In this document: one piece after another, positions 4,846-13,005 of the stretch
Layout of the letters: each line of letters opens with the position of its first letter
Position numbering within the stretch: position 1 is the stretch's first letter
Virus record (IMG/VR): IMGVR_UViG_3300006802_000236
Location: 1 to 36,828 of that record
Length of the DNA stretch: 36,828 nucleotides
Reading direction: 5' to 3' (one strand)
DNA from: a virus
Made by a program: the position numbers and the translations under genes
The notes under the pieces: model-generated
Databases searched by the model: none
Told to the model about the DNA's origin: nothing
Seen by the model: the letters and a program-made list of their open reading frames with translations, nothing else

Positions 4846-5835
4846 ATGAAAACAGCAATTATAACAGGTATAACAGGGATGGATGCTGCAAATTTAGCAA
4901 AACACTTGCTAAATATGGGCTACAGAGTTGTAGGAACAGAGCGGAGATCTTCAACGCCTCGGCGCTGGAGACTAGAGGAATTAGGCATACTAAACCATGA
5001 GAATCTAATAATAACTCATGCAGACCTATTAGATCAAGGTTCATTGGATAGAGTTGTCAAAGAATTTCAGCCAGACGAAGTTTATAATTTAGCAGCTCAG
5101 TCATTTGTAGGTGCAAGCTGGCAAACCCCAGTTGGAACATCAGACGTAACTGGACTAGGAGCAACAAGAGTATTTGAAGCAGTTAGAAACAATAAGCCAG
5201 ATGCAAAAATTTATCAGGCTGGGTCATCTGAAATGTTTGGCGGAGAAAACAGGGTAGAAATATTAAACGAAAACTCAGATTTTTATCCTCGTAGTCCGTA
5301 TGGAGTAGCTAAGGTTTATGCTCACAATATGGCCATTAACTATAGGGAATCTTACAATATGTTCGTTTGCAACGGAATTCTTTTTAATCACGAGGGACCG
5401 CTTCGTGGATTAGAATTTGTAACCAGAAAAGTAACTGACGCAGTTGCAAGAATATCAGCAGGACTACAGACACATGTAGAGCTTCTTGGACTAGATTCTC
5501 ATAGAGACTGGGGTGACAGCAGAGACTTTGTTGAAGCCATGCACCTAATGCTTCAGCAAGATTCTCCAGAAGATTTTGTTATAGCTACAAACATATCTAA
5601 TAGCATAAGTGACTTGTTAAAAGTAGCCTTTGAAAGAATAGGGGTGATAAACTGGAAAGACCATGTTCAAATAATCGGAAAGCAAAGACCTGCAGATGTT
5701 AAATATCTAAGAGGCGATTACTCAAAAGCTAAAGAATTTTTAAATTGGGAGCCGATTATAAGCTTCGAAAAAATGATAAGAGAAATGGTAGACGCTGATA
5801 TAGAGAGAGTCTCAAAAGAACAGCAAAGGGCTTAA
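4846..5835 (+). CDS. gmd: GDP-mannose 4,6-dehydratase
   Basis: An extended short-chain dehydrogenase converting GDP-mannose to GDP-4-keto-6-deoxymannose, the entry to GDP-fucose, rhamnose and perosamine sugars. Visible family marks are the N-terminal GITGMDAANL loop, AGSSEMFG with catalytic Ser and Glu (about 126-133), Tyr152-x3-Lys156 (YGVAK), the GMD hallmark NGILFNHEGPLRG (normally NHESP-RG), HRDWGDSRDFVEAM and a closing GDYSKAKEFLNWEP. The third glycine of the NADP-binding GxxGxxG is alanine. At 329 aa it is slightly short. The ATG lies 10 bases after thyX. A lone gmd in a phage may modify host surface sugars or supply a glycosylation precursor; no glycosyltransferase is in this window. 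Confidence 0.88.
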   Translation: MKTAIITGITGMDAANLAKHLLNMGYRVVGTERRSSTPRRWRLEELGILNHENLIITHADLLDQGSLDRVVKEFQPDEVYNLAAQSFVGASWQTPVGTSDVTGLGATRVFEAVRNNKPDAKIYQAGSSEMFGGENRVEILNENSDFYPRSPYGVAKVYAHNMAINYRESYNMFVCNGILFNHEGPLRGLEFVTRKVTDAVARISAGLQTHVELLGLDSHRDWGDSRDFVEAMHLMLQQDSPEDFVIATNISNSISDLLKVAFERIGVINWKDHVQIIGKQRPADVKYLRGDYSKAKEFLNWEPIISFEKMIREMVDADIERVSKEQQRA

Positions 5836-6891
5836 ATGAAAATTAGAGAACAAGTTGGACTAACATTTGATGATGTTTTATTAGTTCCACAATATACAGA
5901 TATAAAATCAAGAAAAGATGTTAGTTTAAAAACAAGATTAACAAAAGACATAGAAATTGAAACTCCGGTAATTTCATCAAACATGGACACAATTACAGAG
6001 ATAAACATGATGAAAGCCATGAGCGATGCTGGGGGTGTTGGAATTCTACATAGATTTATGCCTGATTCAACAATAGTTGAAACAATTAAAAAGGCAATGA
6101 ATCTTGGAATAATTAACATTGCTTTTTCAATAGGAATTGTAGAAGACTATATTCCCCTATTAGAAGAAATTAAAAAGTTAGACCCAGAAGACTATTTTAA
6201 TAAAATTGTAACAATAGATGTTGCACATGGAGCATGTGGTAGAGTTGTTGATGCAATTAAGCATGTTAAAGAGGTTTACAACTATCAAGTCATAGCTGGC
6301 AATGTGGCAACTGCGGACACTACTAGAGTTCTATGTGAAGCTGGGGCAGATTCACTAAAGGTCGGAATTGGCAACGGTGGAGCTTGTTTAACTAGGAAAA
6401 TAGCTGGAGCTGGTGTACCCCTACTTTCTTCATTGATTGAATGCTCACAAGAGGCAAATAAATTCAATGTTCCAATAATATGTGATGGAGGAATAAAGAA
6501 TAGCGGAGATGCAGTCAAGGCTTTAGCAGCAGGAGCTTCAACCCTCATATTAGGGTCGATGTTAAGCGGAACTGTAGAAACTCCGGGTGAAATTATCACA
6601 AAAGAAGATGGCACAAAGTGGAAGCTTTTTAGAGGAATGGCTTCTGCTTCTGCAATGAGGTCTTGGAGAGGCGACTCGTATAAAGATGTTGCAGCAGAGG
6701 GGATCGCAACTCATGTTCCTGTAAAATGTAAAGCTAAAGAAGTTGTTAGCAATATTTGTGCAGGCATTAGATCTGGAATGACTTATTCAAATTCTAAAGA
6801 TCTACAAGAACTTAGAGAAAGGGCTATATTTACAAAGCTAACTGCTCTTGGTTACAGAGAAAACGGTGCCCACATACTAGATAGGCTTTAA
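5836..6891 (+). CDS. IMP dehydrogenase/GMP reductase-family enzyme without CBS domains
   Basis: A TIM-barrel purine enzyme. LTFDDVLLVP at the N-terminus, SNMDTITE...GGVGILHR, the GNVAT strand, the catalytic loop GIGNGGACLTR with Cys184, CDGGIKNSGD and the GSMLSGT phosphate-binding turn are all family features. The N-terminal half (TE-xx-M...GGxGxxHR) looks like IMP dehydrogenase, while RGMASASAM and the 351-aa length, with no CBS pair, fit GMP reductase or CBS-less IMPDH. The usual Cys-Thr-Thr of the loop is Cys-Leu-Thr. Direction (IMP to XMP, or GMP to IMP) is not decidable by eye. It abuts gmd (stop immediately followed by ATG) and precedes further nucleotide genes, consistent with purine balancing during phage DNA synthesis. 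Confidence 0.85.
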   Translation: MKIREQVGLTFDDVLLVPQYTDIKSRKDVSLKTRLTKDIEIETPVISSNMDTITEINMMKAMSDAGGVGILHRFMPDSTIVETIKKAMNLGIINIAFSIGIVEDYIPLLEEIKKLDPEDYFNKIVTIDVAHGACGRVVDAIKHVKEVYNYQVIAGNVATADTTRVLCEAGADSLKVGIGNGGACLTRKIAGAGVPLLSSLIECSQEANKFNVPIICDGGIKNSGDAVKALAAGASTLILGSMLSGTVETPGEIITKEDGTKWKLFRGMASASAMRSWRGDSYKDVAAEGIATHVPVKCKAKEVVSNICAGIRSGMTYSNSKDLQELRERAIFTKLTALGYRENGAHILDRL

Positions 6892-6892
6892 T

Positions 6893-8032
6893 ATGTCAAA
6901 AAACAGATGGATTAAGAAAATAGAAAAAGGTCAAAGTTTTGATAAAGAAAGACTCTCAAAGAGTGATTTAATTGAAATAGCAAAATGGGCCGCTTCAGGG
7001 CTAGAAACTGAACTAACTAGAATTAGTTGGGAAAAAGTAACAAACATACCTAGATCTATTGTAGAAAAACACTTTGGAACCTTTACACAGTTAAAATCTT
7101 CAGCAAATCTAATTCCATCAAGGTCTCAAAGGAAAATATCAAACTTAATTGCTAGACACGAAGAATACGAAGCGATTAAAAATCTATCTAAAGAAAGAAA
7201 AAGTTGGGCTGGCAAGTATAAAAAGCCAAGAGCTAACAAAGGCAGATTTAAAACATGTGTAATATTTTCAGATGTGCATGATAAAATGTGTGATGCATTT
7301 GTTTTAAGAGTTTTAGTTGACACAATAAAAAGAGTTCAACCAGACAACATAATTATTGGAGGAGACTTATTTGATGCTCCAGAATTTGGAAAATACTTCG
7401 TAGATCCAAGAGAGTGGGATGCTTCTGGTAGAATAAAGTTTACTCACGACAAAATATTAAAACCTATTAGAGAAGCCTGCCAAACTGCAGAGTTCGACTT
7501 AATAGAAGGGAACCATGATGAAAGAATTCTAAAGCACCTAATTAGTAATTCACCAGCGCTAATGGATGTTTTAAATTCTATTCATGGAATGAAGATTTCT
7601 GATATATTTGGCTTAGATAAATTTAAAATAAATTATATAGCTAAAGGCGACTTGCACACTTGGACTGCATCTGAGTCAAAAAAAGAAGTCGCAAAAAACA
7701 ACAAAGTTTATTATGATTCATTCATAGTTGACCACTATCCTCAGACTAGAAATAAAGTTGGGCTGCCCGGAGTCAACGGCCATCATCACAAATATCTAGC
7801 ATACTCTATGCACAACCACACCTATGGAAGCTATCTTTGGCATCAGTTGGGCTGTCTCCATGTTAGAGATGCCTCTTATGCAAACGGTCAACCTTGGAAT
7901 AATGGTTTCATGATAGCTCATGTTGATACAGAGAATAAAAGTACGATTTGGGAATACATAAATGTAGGAGATTTTGCTATAGTAGGTGGACAATACTACT
8001 TAAGAAAAGAAGGAGAATTTTTAATTGACTGA
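6893..8032 (+). CDS. Calcineurin-like metallophosphoesterase with N-terminal DNA-binding-like domain
   Basis: The C-terminal two thirds show all metallophosphoesterase metal motifs in order: SDVHD (Asp127, His129), GGDLFD (Asp158), GNHDE (Asn207-His208-Asp209), VDHYP and GVNGHHHK near residue 300. The substrate could be a phosphodiester or phosphomonoester, nucleic acid or nucleotide. The first roughly 115 residues resemble a small helical repeat with WEKVTNIPRSIVEKHFGTF, reminiscent of the homing-endonuclease-associated repeat (short helix, FG-x-F/W); this is a tentative DNA-binding assignment. It starts 1 base after the purine enzyme and overlaps the ribonucleotide reductase gene by 8 bases. 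A role in phage DNA processing is inferred from family and context. Confidence 0.82.
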   Translation: MSKNRWIKKIEKGQSFDKERLSKSDLIEIAKWAASGLETELTRISWEKVTNIPRSIVEKHFGTFTQLKSSANLIPSRSQRKISNLIARHEEYEAIKNLSKERKSWAGKYKKPRANKGRFKTCVIFSDVHDKMCDAFVLRVLVDTIKRVQPDNIIIGGDLFDAPEFGKYFVDPREWDASGRIKFTHDKILKPIREACQTAEFDLIEGNHDERILKHLISNSPALMDVLNSIHGMKISDIFGLDKFKINYIAKGDLHTWTASESKKEVAKNNKVYYDSFIVDHYPQTRNKVGLPGVNGHHHKYLAYSMHNHTYGSYLWHQLGCLHVRDASYANGQPWNNGFMIAHVDTENKSTIWEYINVGDFAIVGGQYYLRKEGEFLID

Positions 8033-9986
8033 CGAAACTGTTTTTCCAAACGAAGCATCTAAATTTGTTTACTATAGAACTTATTCAAAGTGGGTAGAAG
8101 AAGAAAACCGAAGAGAAAATTGGAAAGAAACCGTTGAAAGATATGTAGAGTTTTTAGAAAAAAATGTTGGAGACAGAGTGCCGCAAAAGGTCTTTAGAAA
8201 AGTTAGAAGGTATTTAACAGACTTTTTAACAGTTGGAAGCATGAGAGCAATTTGGTCTGCTGGTGCTGCGGCTGAATCTAACAATATAACCATGTACAAC
8301 TGCGCTTTTCAGAATATTGATAGCGTAGATTCATTTGCAGAGAGTCTTTACATACTCATGTGTGGAACAGGATATGGGTTCTCAGTAGAAAGTCACAATG
8401 TCGAAAAACTTCCTATTGTAGAGCAAATGAAAGGTGACGGCGTTGGAACTTTCGTTGTACCAGACTCAAAAGAAGGATGGGCAGATTCGGTTAAGCACCT
8501 AATGACAGCCCTTTACTCTGGTAGAGACTTAGAGATAGATTATTCAATGCTAAGACCAAAAGGCGCTAGATTAAAAACATTCGGAGGAAGAAGCAGTGGA
8601 CCAGCCCCGCTAATATCTTTACATGAATTCATTAGAAAAACATTCTCAGATGCTCAAGGCAGAAAGCTGAAGCCTATAGAGTGTCATGATATTTTAAATA
8701 AAATTGCAGAAATAGTTGTTGTTGGCGGAGTAAGAAGATCTAGTCAAATATCTCTTTCCGATTTAAACGACGAAGAGATGGCTGTAGCAAAAAACTGGCC
8801 ATTTCCCTTACACAGAAGCATGGCCAACAATTCTGTTGTATATCATGAAAAGCCGGGTCCAATAAGATTTATGAAAGAGTGGGCAAACTTAGCTGACAGT
8901 GGCTCTGGTGAAAGAGGTATAATAAACTTAGAGGGGGCAAAAAAAAGAACTCCGCAAAGAAGATTGTCAAAAAGAATACAAGGAGTAAATCCTTGTGCAG
9001 AAATATTACTAAGAAGTTGTCAATTTTGCAATTTGTCAGAAGTTATAATTAGAAAAGATGATGACTTAGATGATGTTTTGGACAAGATTGAGGCAGCAAC
9101 TTGGCTAGGAGCTATTCAGTCTACTTTTATAAACTTTCCTTATTTAAATCCAAGATGGAAGAGAAACTGCAAAGAGGAGAGATTGCTAGGAGTTTCTATA
9201 ACAGGCCAGATGGATAATTACGAAATGATGTCAAACCCCTCAATGGTTAAAGCAATGAAGGCAAAAGCTCTTAAAATAAGTGAAAAAGCTTGTAAAATAC
9301 TTGGCATAAATATATCAACTTCCGTTACATGCGTAAAGCCTTCTGGAACCGTTAGTCAGCTTGTTAACTCGGCATCAGGCTTACATCCTAGATATTCAGA
9401 ATTTTATATAAGAAGATATAGAATATCATCTATAGATCCACTTTTCAAAATGATGAAATCTCAGGGGATACAGATGTCTCCTGAAAATGGACAAAGACTT
9501 AAAGACTGGAAAAAAGCTCAAGAAGGAGACACTACCGCTTGCACCATTTATGAAAAGGGCAAAAGGTGGTCAGAAGACAAAGTAAATACTTGGGTTGTAT
9601 CTTTCCCTGTAAAATCTCCAGAAGGCTCTATTACTAGAAAAGATTTTAATGCGATAAGACAACTAGAGCACTACAAGCATATTCAGGAAAACTGGTGCGA
9701 GCACAATGCAAGTGCTACAATATATGTAAAAGATCACGAGTGGCTAGAAGTTGGAAATTGGGTTTATCAAAACTGGAAGTACATTACAGGTGTATCGTTT
9801 TTAAATTTCGATGGCGGTAGCTACGAGCAAGCTCCTTATGAAGAAATTTCAGAAGACGATTATAACAAAATGTTAAAAAATCAAAAAATTATAAACTATG
9901 CTAAGCTTAGCGACTTTGAAAAAGAAGATCAAACAACCGGCTCACAAGAGATAAGCTGCACTGGAGGAACCTGTGAAATCAACTAA
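8025..9986 (+). CDS. nrdJ: Class II (adenosylcobalamin-dependent) ribonucleotide reductase
   Basis: Reduces ribonucleotides to deoxyribonucleotides using a B12-derived radical, with no separate small subunit. Visible are YNCAFQNI (Cys93), NPCAEI (Asn322, radical Cys324, Glu326), QFCNLSE (Cys335, redox partner of Cys93), TCVKPSGTVSQL (phosphate loop) and a C-terminal shuttle pair Cys645/Cys650 in CTGGTC. This layout is that of monomeric Lactobacillus-type RTPR (about 740 aa); at 653 aa it is compact, as in other phage versions. TTG 8025 follows AAGGAG by about 9 nt and overlaps the upstream gene by 8 bases. The host must supply cobalamin. The dUTPase start is inside its 3' end. Confidence 0.93.
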   Translation: MTDETVFPNEASKFVYYRTYSKWVEEENRRENWKETVERYVEFLEKNVGDRVPQKVFRKVRRYLTDFLTVGSMRAIWSAGAAAESNNITMYNCAFQNIDSVDSFAESLYILMCGTGYGFSVESHNVEKLPIVEQMKGDGVGTFVVPDSKEGWADSVKHLMTALYSGRDLEIDYSMLRPKGARLKTFGGRSSGPAPLISLHEFIRKTFSDAQGRKLKPIECHDILNKIAEIVVVGGVRRSSQISLSDLNDEEMAVAKNWPFPLHRSMANNSVVYHEKPGPIRFMKEWANLADSGSGERGIINLEGAKKRTPQRRLSKRIQGVNPCAEILLRSCQFCNLSEVIIRKDDDLDDVLDKIEAATWLGAIQSTFINFPYLNPRWKRNCKEERLLGVSITGQMDNYEMMSNPSMVKAMKAKALKISEKACKILGINISTSVTCVKPSGTVSQLVNSASGLHPRYSEFYIRRYRISSIDPLFKMMKSQGIQMSPENGQRLKDWKKAQEGDTTACTIYEKGKRWSEDKVNTWVVSFPVKSPEGSITRKDFNAIRQLEHYKHIQENWCEHNASATIYVKDHEWLEVGNWVYQNWKYITGVSFLNFDGGSYEQAPYEEISEDDYNKMLKNQKIINYAKLSDFEKEDQTTGSQEISCTGGTCEIN

Positions 9987-10473
9987 TTTACAAGTAAACT
10001 TTAAAAAACTATCAGATACTGCAAAAATTCCAGTAAAAGCCCACTTTGCAGATGCTGGCTTTGATGTTTACGCAGATAGCATCTCTGTTAAAGAAGACTT
10101 CATAGAGTACGGAACTGGCTTAGCATTTTCTCTTCCAGAAGGATATGCGATGTTGATATATCCAAGAAGCAGCATTTCAAAGAAGCAATTAATTCTCTGT
10201 AATGGTGTTGGAGTACTAGATCCGGGCTACACTGGTGAGTTGAAAATAAGATTTAAAATTATTCAAAACGAAATGAAGCCTGTTGAAAATAGCATATATG
10301 ATTTTGCCAACAGAAATGTTTACTCTGGAACAAAACCAGTAAAAGCTTACAAGGTGGGAGATAGAGTTGCCCAGTTAGTAATTGTACCCCTTCCAACTGT
10401 AGAATTTTTACAAGTTGATAATCTAGAACAATCTGAAAGAGGATCTGGTGGATTTGGAAGTTCTGGTCAGTAA
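9973..10473 (+). CDS. dut: dUTPase (trimeric Dut family)
   Basis: Hydrolyses dUTP to dUMP and pyrophosphate, keeping uracil out of DNA and feeding dUMP to ThyX. All five trimeric-dUTPase motifs are present: DAGFDVYA (27-34), PRSS (64-67), GVLDPGYTGEL with catalytic-site Asp83, VGDRVAQLV and the C-terminal glycine-rich RGSGGFGSSG. Motif III reads DPGYTGE rather than the more common DxDYRGE. Length (166 aa) is typical. GTG 9973 sits 4 nt after GGAGGAA and overlaps the reductase gene by 14 bases, so the two are translationally coupled. Confidence 0.95.
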   Translation: MKSTNLQVNFKKLSDTAKIPVKAHFADAGFDVYADSISVKEDFIEYGTGLAFSLPEGYAMLIYPRSSISKKQLILCNGVGVLDPGYTGELKIRFKIIQNEMKPVENSIYDFANRNVYSGTKPVKAYKVGDRVAQLVIVPLPTVEFLQVDNLEQSERGSGGFGSSGQ

Positions 10474-10474
10474 T

Positions 10475-11047
10475 ATGGAAGTAGATACTCTCAATATAAT
10501 CAGAAAACCAATTTATGAAAACATGTCCGTTGCATTAAGTAGCAATGATGAAACATCTATATATTTAATAGACGCTCAAGATGAACACTACTATAATAGA
10601 AAAATAATTTATAAGATTATTAATAGGTTAAAAAATGGGGCAAAGGCTTTTTTCTTATGTAGACTCACGAACATATCAAGCGTAATATCCTGCTTCAACG
10701 AACAAGCTTTTGCTAGTATAGATATAAAGACATTTGTAACAAAGACTAGCCAAGAACCCCTATTCTTGGTTAAAATAGTAGATACAAATCAAAATCACCA
10801 AAATGAACAAATAAGCTCTTGTAAAATTTTTAAAAAAAATGAAGATTTTTTCGATTTTATCTTTGAAGAGGTACTATACAATAGTCTTGAAAGAGATATC
10901 ATTACATGCATAGGCATAAATTGTTGTAATAGCTTTTGCAAAAGAATAAAAGAATCTTGTAGGTATTTTGTTGGAATATCACCTTCCGATGAGGTAGTTG
11001 CTAATGAATACCTACATCAAAGCATTAGAATACTTAGAAGGTTATAA
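10475..11047 (+). CDS. Unrecognised protein (190 aa), possibly a degenerate methyltransferase fold
   Basis: The start is ambiguous. ATG 10475 just after the dUTPase stop is used; GTG 10448, inside dut, is an in-frame alternative with AGAGGA upstream. There are alternating strand/helix segments (SIYLIDAQD, GAKAFFLCRL, EPLFLVKIVD) and a late CRYFVGISPSDEVVANEYL. The last resembles the R-F-x-G-I-D/E-...-A element that ends many phage DNA methyltransferases, and LIDAQDEHYY occupies the place of a DPPY-like segment, but no catalytic motif or SAM-binding FxGxG is present. It could be an inactivated methyltransferase or unrelated. Its 3' end overlaps the sigma-like gene by 44 bases. Confidence 0.6.
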   Translation: MEVDTLNIIRKPIYENMSVALSSNDETSIYLIDAQDEHYYNRKIIYKIINRLKNGAKAFFLCRLTNISSVISCFNEQAFASIDIKTFVTKTSQEPLFLVKIVDTNQNHQNEQISSCKIFKKNEDFFDFIFEEVLYNSLERDIITCIGINCCNSFCKRIKESCRYFVGISPSDEVVANEYLHQSIRILRRL

Positions 11048-11768
11048 TTTGTTCAATTGGGAAGATATAGATTTACCTAGCGGAATTACTCCAGAAAAGA
11101 TGTGGGAAGACTTAGAGTCAATAGCTTCTAGTAAGGCTGCATACCATTCAAGTAGAAATAATTTCTGGTTTTCAAAAGAAGATTTAGAACAAGAGATTAT
11201 GATAAAATTTATTAAAGCATTGCCTAAGTTTCAAAAAGATAAGTCATATTACGAAAAATACAACTTATACTTTTCAAGATGTGCTGACAACATAGTTTTA
11301 GACTTAAAAAGAAAGCATTTGTATTATCATAAATTACCATGTAAATCTTGTGAGCATTGGAAAAAGAAAGAACATAGGTGTGGAGAGCATGATTGCTCTT
11401 TCTACAAAAATAAAGAAAACTGTGTTCTTTATAACAAGTATATAAAACTATATAGATCTAAGTATAGCTTAGGAATGTCATATGGTAATTATCTAGGAGC
11501 TAATTCAGAAAATGAAAAAGATGCTAGTGGCTTCATAGCCACAACCAGTGGCTCTAATATGAGATTTTATTCAGAATCTTCTTTTGAAGCAGTTGACATT
11601 GAAGATTTCTTAATTTCAAGACTATCAGAAGAGTCTAGTAAGATTCTTGAAGAAATAATACAGCAAAAATACAGTTGTGAAAAAATAGACCAAGAAAAAT
11701 TAAATAAACTAAGAAAAGAAGTTACTGAAATTTACAAAAAAGATAGAGGGACTAAAAAAGATGAATAA
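11004..11768 (+). CDS. Sigma-factor-like protein with an inserted cysteine cluster (254 aa)
   Basis: Residues about 57-105 (FSKEDLEQEIMIKFIKAL..., then NIVLDLKRK) follow the sigma-70 region 2 pattern: acidic DL-x-QE, a helix, and a second helix ending in N-x-x-x-D-x-x-R/K. A cysteine-rich insert follows (Cys113, 116, 126, 131, 140), probably zinc-binding. A later segment with DFLISRLSEESSKILEEI (about 200) could be a remnant of region 4. This suggests a phage sigma factor that redirects host RNA polymerase, functionally like T4 gp55 or SPO1 gp28; the assignment rests on pattern only. ATG 11004 is preferred (GAGG 9 nt upstream) over TTG 10998. It directly precedes the terminase genes, a usual place for a late regulator. 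Confidence 0.55.
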   Translation: MNTYIKALEYLEGYNLFNWEDIDLPSGITPEKMWEDLESIASSKAAYHSSRNNFWFSKEDLEQEIMIKFIKALPKFQKDKSYYEKYNLYFSRCADNIVLDLKRKHLYYHKLPCKSCEHWKKKEHRCGEHDCSFYKNKENCVLYNKYIKLYRSKYSLGMSYGNYLGANSENEKDASGFIATTSGSNMRFYSESSFEAVDIEDFLISRLSEESSKILEEIIQQKYSCEKIDQEKLNKLRKEVTEIYKKDRGTKKDE

Positions 11769-12528
11769 AGGTAGGTTTTCTCAAAGCGAAGAAGCTTTCA
11801 TCAGGCAAAATTATTTATCTATGAGCGACAGAGAAATGGGAAAAGTCTTAAACAGAGACTTCAACTCTATAATGCAATATAGGAAAAGAAAAAATTTAAC
11901 TAAACAAAATGTTAAAATAAAAGATAAAAATTTAAAATCACAAATAAAAAAAGCGTCATATTTAAATAGTTTATCCCAAGAAGATAAGAAAAAAGCAATA
12001 TTAGATGAACTCAGGGCCACTGCTGGGTATAGAACTGTTTCAAAATCTCTTACAGATGATGAAAAAAGATATTATGAAGAAAAATACTTAGAATTCATGA
12101 TGGACCCCACAATTGAAACTATGACATCATCTGAAAAAGATCTCGTTCATACTATGGTTATAGCGGAAATAAGAATGTTTAGATTTTTAGAAGATGAAAA
12201 AAACTTCAGAGAAAACAATTCTAATGCAAACAGGTCTAAAGAAATTCAAGAATGCATGGACACAATTCACAAATGTCAAAAGTCTCTAAATGTTACAAGA
12301 GAGCAAAGGCTTAAAAATAGACAGGATCAGAGCATAAATTTCGTAAATATACTAAAGGAGCTTCAAGACGCAAATAAAAGAGCAGAAATAGGTTACGAAG
12401 CTGCAATGTTAAAGTATATAGCAGAAGAAGCCTACAATAATAGACTAAACAAAAATATACTTGCCGGAGATGATTCGGAAATAGATCTAGGAAGTAATTT
12501 TGTTAGTGAAAGAGACGATGAGGAATGA
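11761..12528 (+). CDS. Putative terminase small subunit (SANT/Myb-like N-terminus)
   Basis: The first roughly 45 residues (FSQSEEAFIRQNYLSMSDRE...) resemble a SANT/Myb-type helix-turn-helix: an acidic first helix with aromatic residue, a DREM(G/A) turn, then a recognition helix with N-S-I...R. A long charged helical region and an acidic tail follow. Small terminases bind the packaging site and load the large subunit. The assignment comes from position just before an ERCC4 nuclease and the large terminase, plus the DNA-binding N-terminus; the C-terminal part matches nothing known to me. The ATG overlaps the sigma-like gene by 8 bases. Confidence 0.6.
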   Translation: MNKGRFSQSEEAFIRQNYLSMSDREMGKVLNRDFNSIMQYRKRKNLTKQNVKIKDKNLKSQIKKASYLNSLSQEDKKKAILDELRATAGYRTVSKSLTDDEKRYYEEKYLEFMMDPTIETMTSSEKDLVHTMVIAEIRMFRFLEDEKNFRENNSNANRSKEIQECMDTIHKCQKSLNVTREQRLKNRQDQSINFVNILKELQDANKRAEIGYEAAMLKYIAEEAYNNRLNKNILAGDDSEIDLGSNFVSERDDEE

Positions 12529-12531
12529 CAC

Positions 12532-13005
12532 ATGTCGGAAGAAAAAAACAGCAACGAAAAACCCATAATAATAGTAGACACAAGAGAGAAAGATCCATAT
12601 AAATTTAGAGCCAGCGCAAGCTGCGATGGATATGAGCTTTCAAAGCTTGATACTGGAGACTATTCAATAAAAGGTTATGAAAGTTTAATAACAATTGAAA
12701 GAAAAAACTCAATAAATGAACTTTGCTTAAATCTTGGTAAACACAGACAGAGATTTGAAGCAGAGCTTGAAAGAATGAAAGATATAGAAAAAAAGTATGT
12801 TATAGTAGAAGATACTTGGGACTCTATATTTGAATATAAAAAGTTTACACAAATGAAGGGTAGCGTTATATTTAACTCAATAATTGCACTAAGTTTGAGG
12901 TATGATGTTCCTTTTATATTCGCAGGTAACAAAAAAATGGCTCAAGCTATAACTAGAACATTATTAATAAAAGCCTATAATTACCGAGTAGCCGGAACGA
13001 TTTAA
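12532..13005 (+). CDS. ERCC4-type nuclease (157 aa)
   Basis: The ERCC4/XPF nuclease core is complete: IIIVDTRE (Asp16, Glu19), TGDYSIKGYE (Asp43) and IERKN (Glu56-Arg57-Lys58), matching the family's D...GDY...ERK signature. The remaining residues form the alternating strands and helices of the fold. No helix-hairpin-helix domain follows, so it is a stand-alone core of the sort phages carry. It lies between the small and large terminase genes with a TAATG overlap onto the large subunit, suggesting a role in packaging-linked or branched-DNA cleavage; resolvase-like action is inference. GAGGAAT precedes the ATG. Confidence 0.85.
   Translation: MSEEKNSNEKPIIIVDTREKDPYKFRASASCDGYELSKLDTGDYSIKGYESLITIERKNSINELCLNLGKHRQRFEAELERMKDIEKKYVIVEDTWDSIFEYKKFTQMKGSVIFNSIIALSLRYDVPFIFAGNKKMAQAITRTLLIKAYNYRVAGTI

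Noticed and set aside
10448-10474. GTG 10448 start for the gene after dut
   Set aside because: It is possible, but it would add nine residues encoded inside dut; ATG 10475 right after the stop was preferred, with uncertainty stated.
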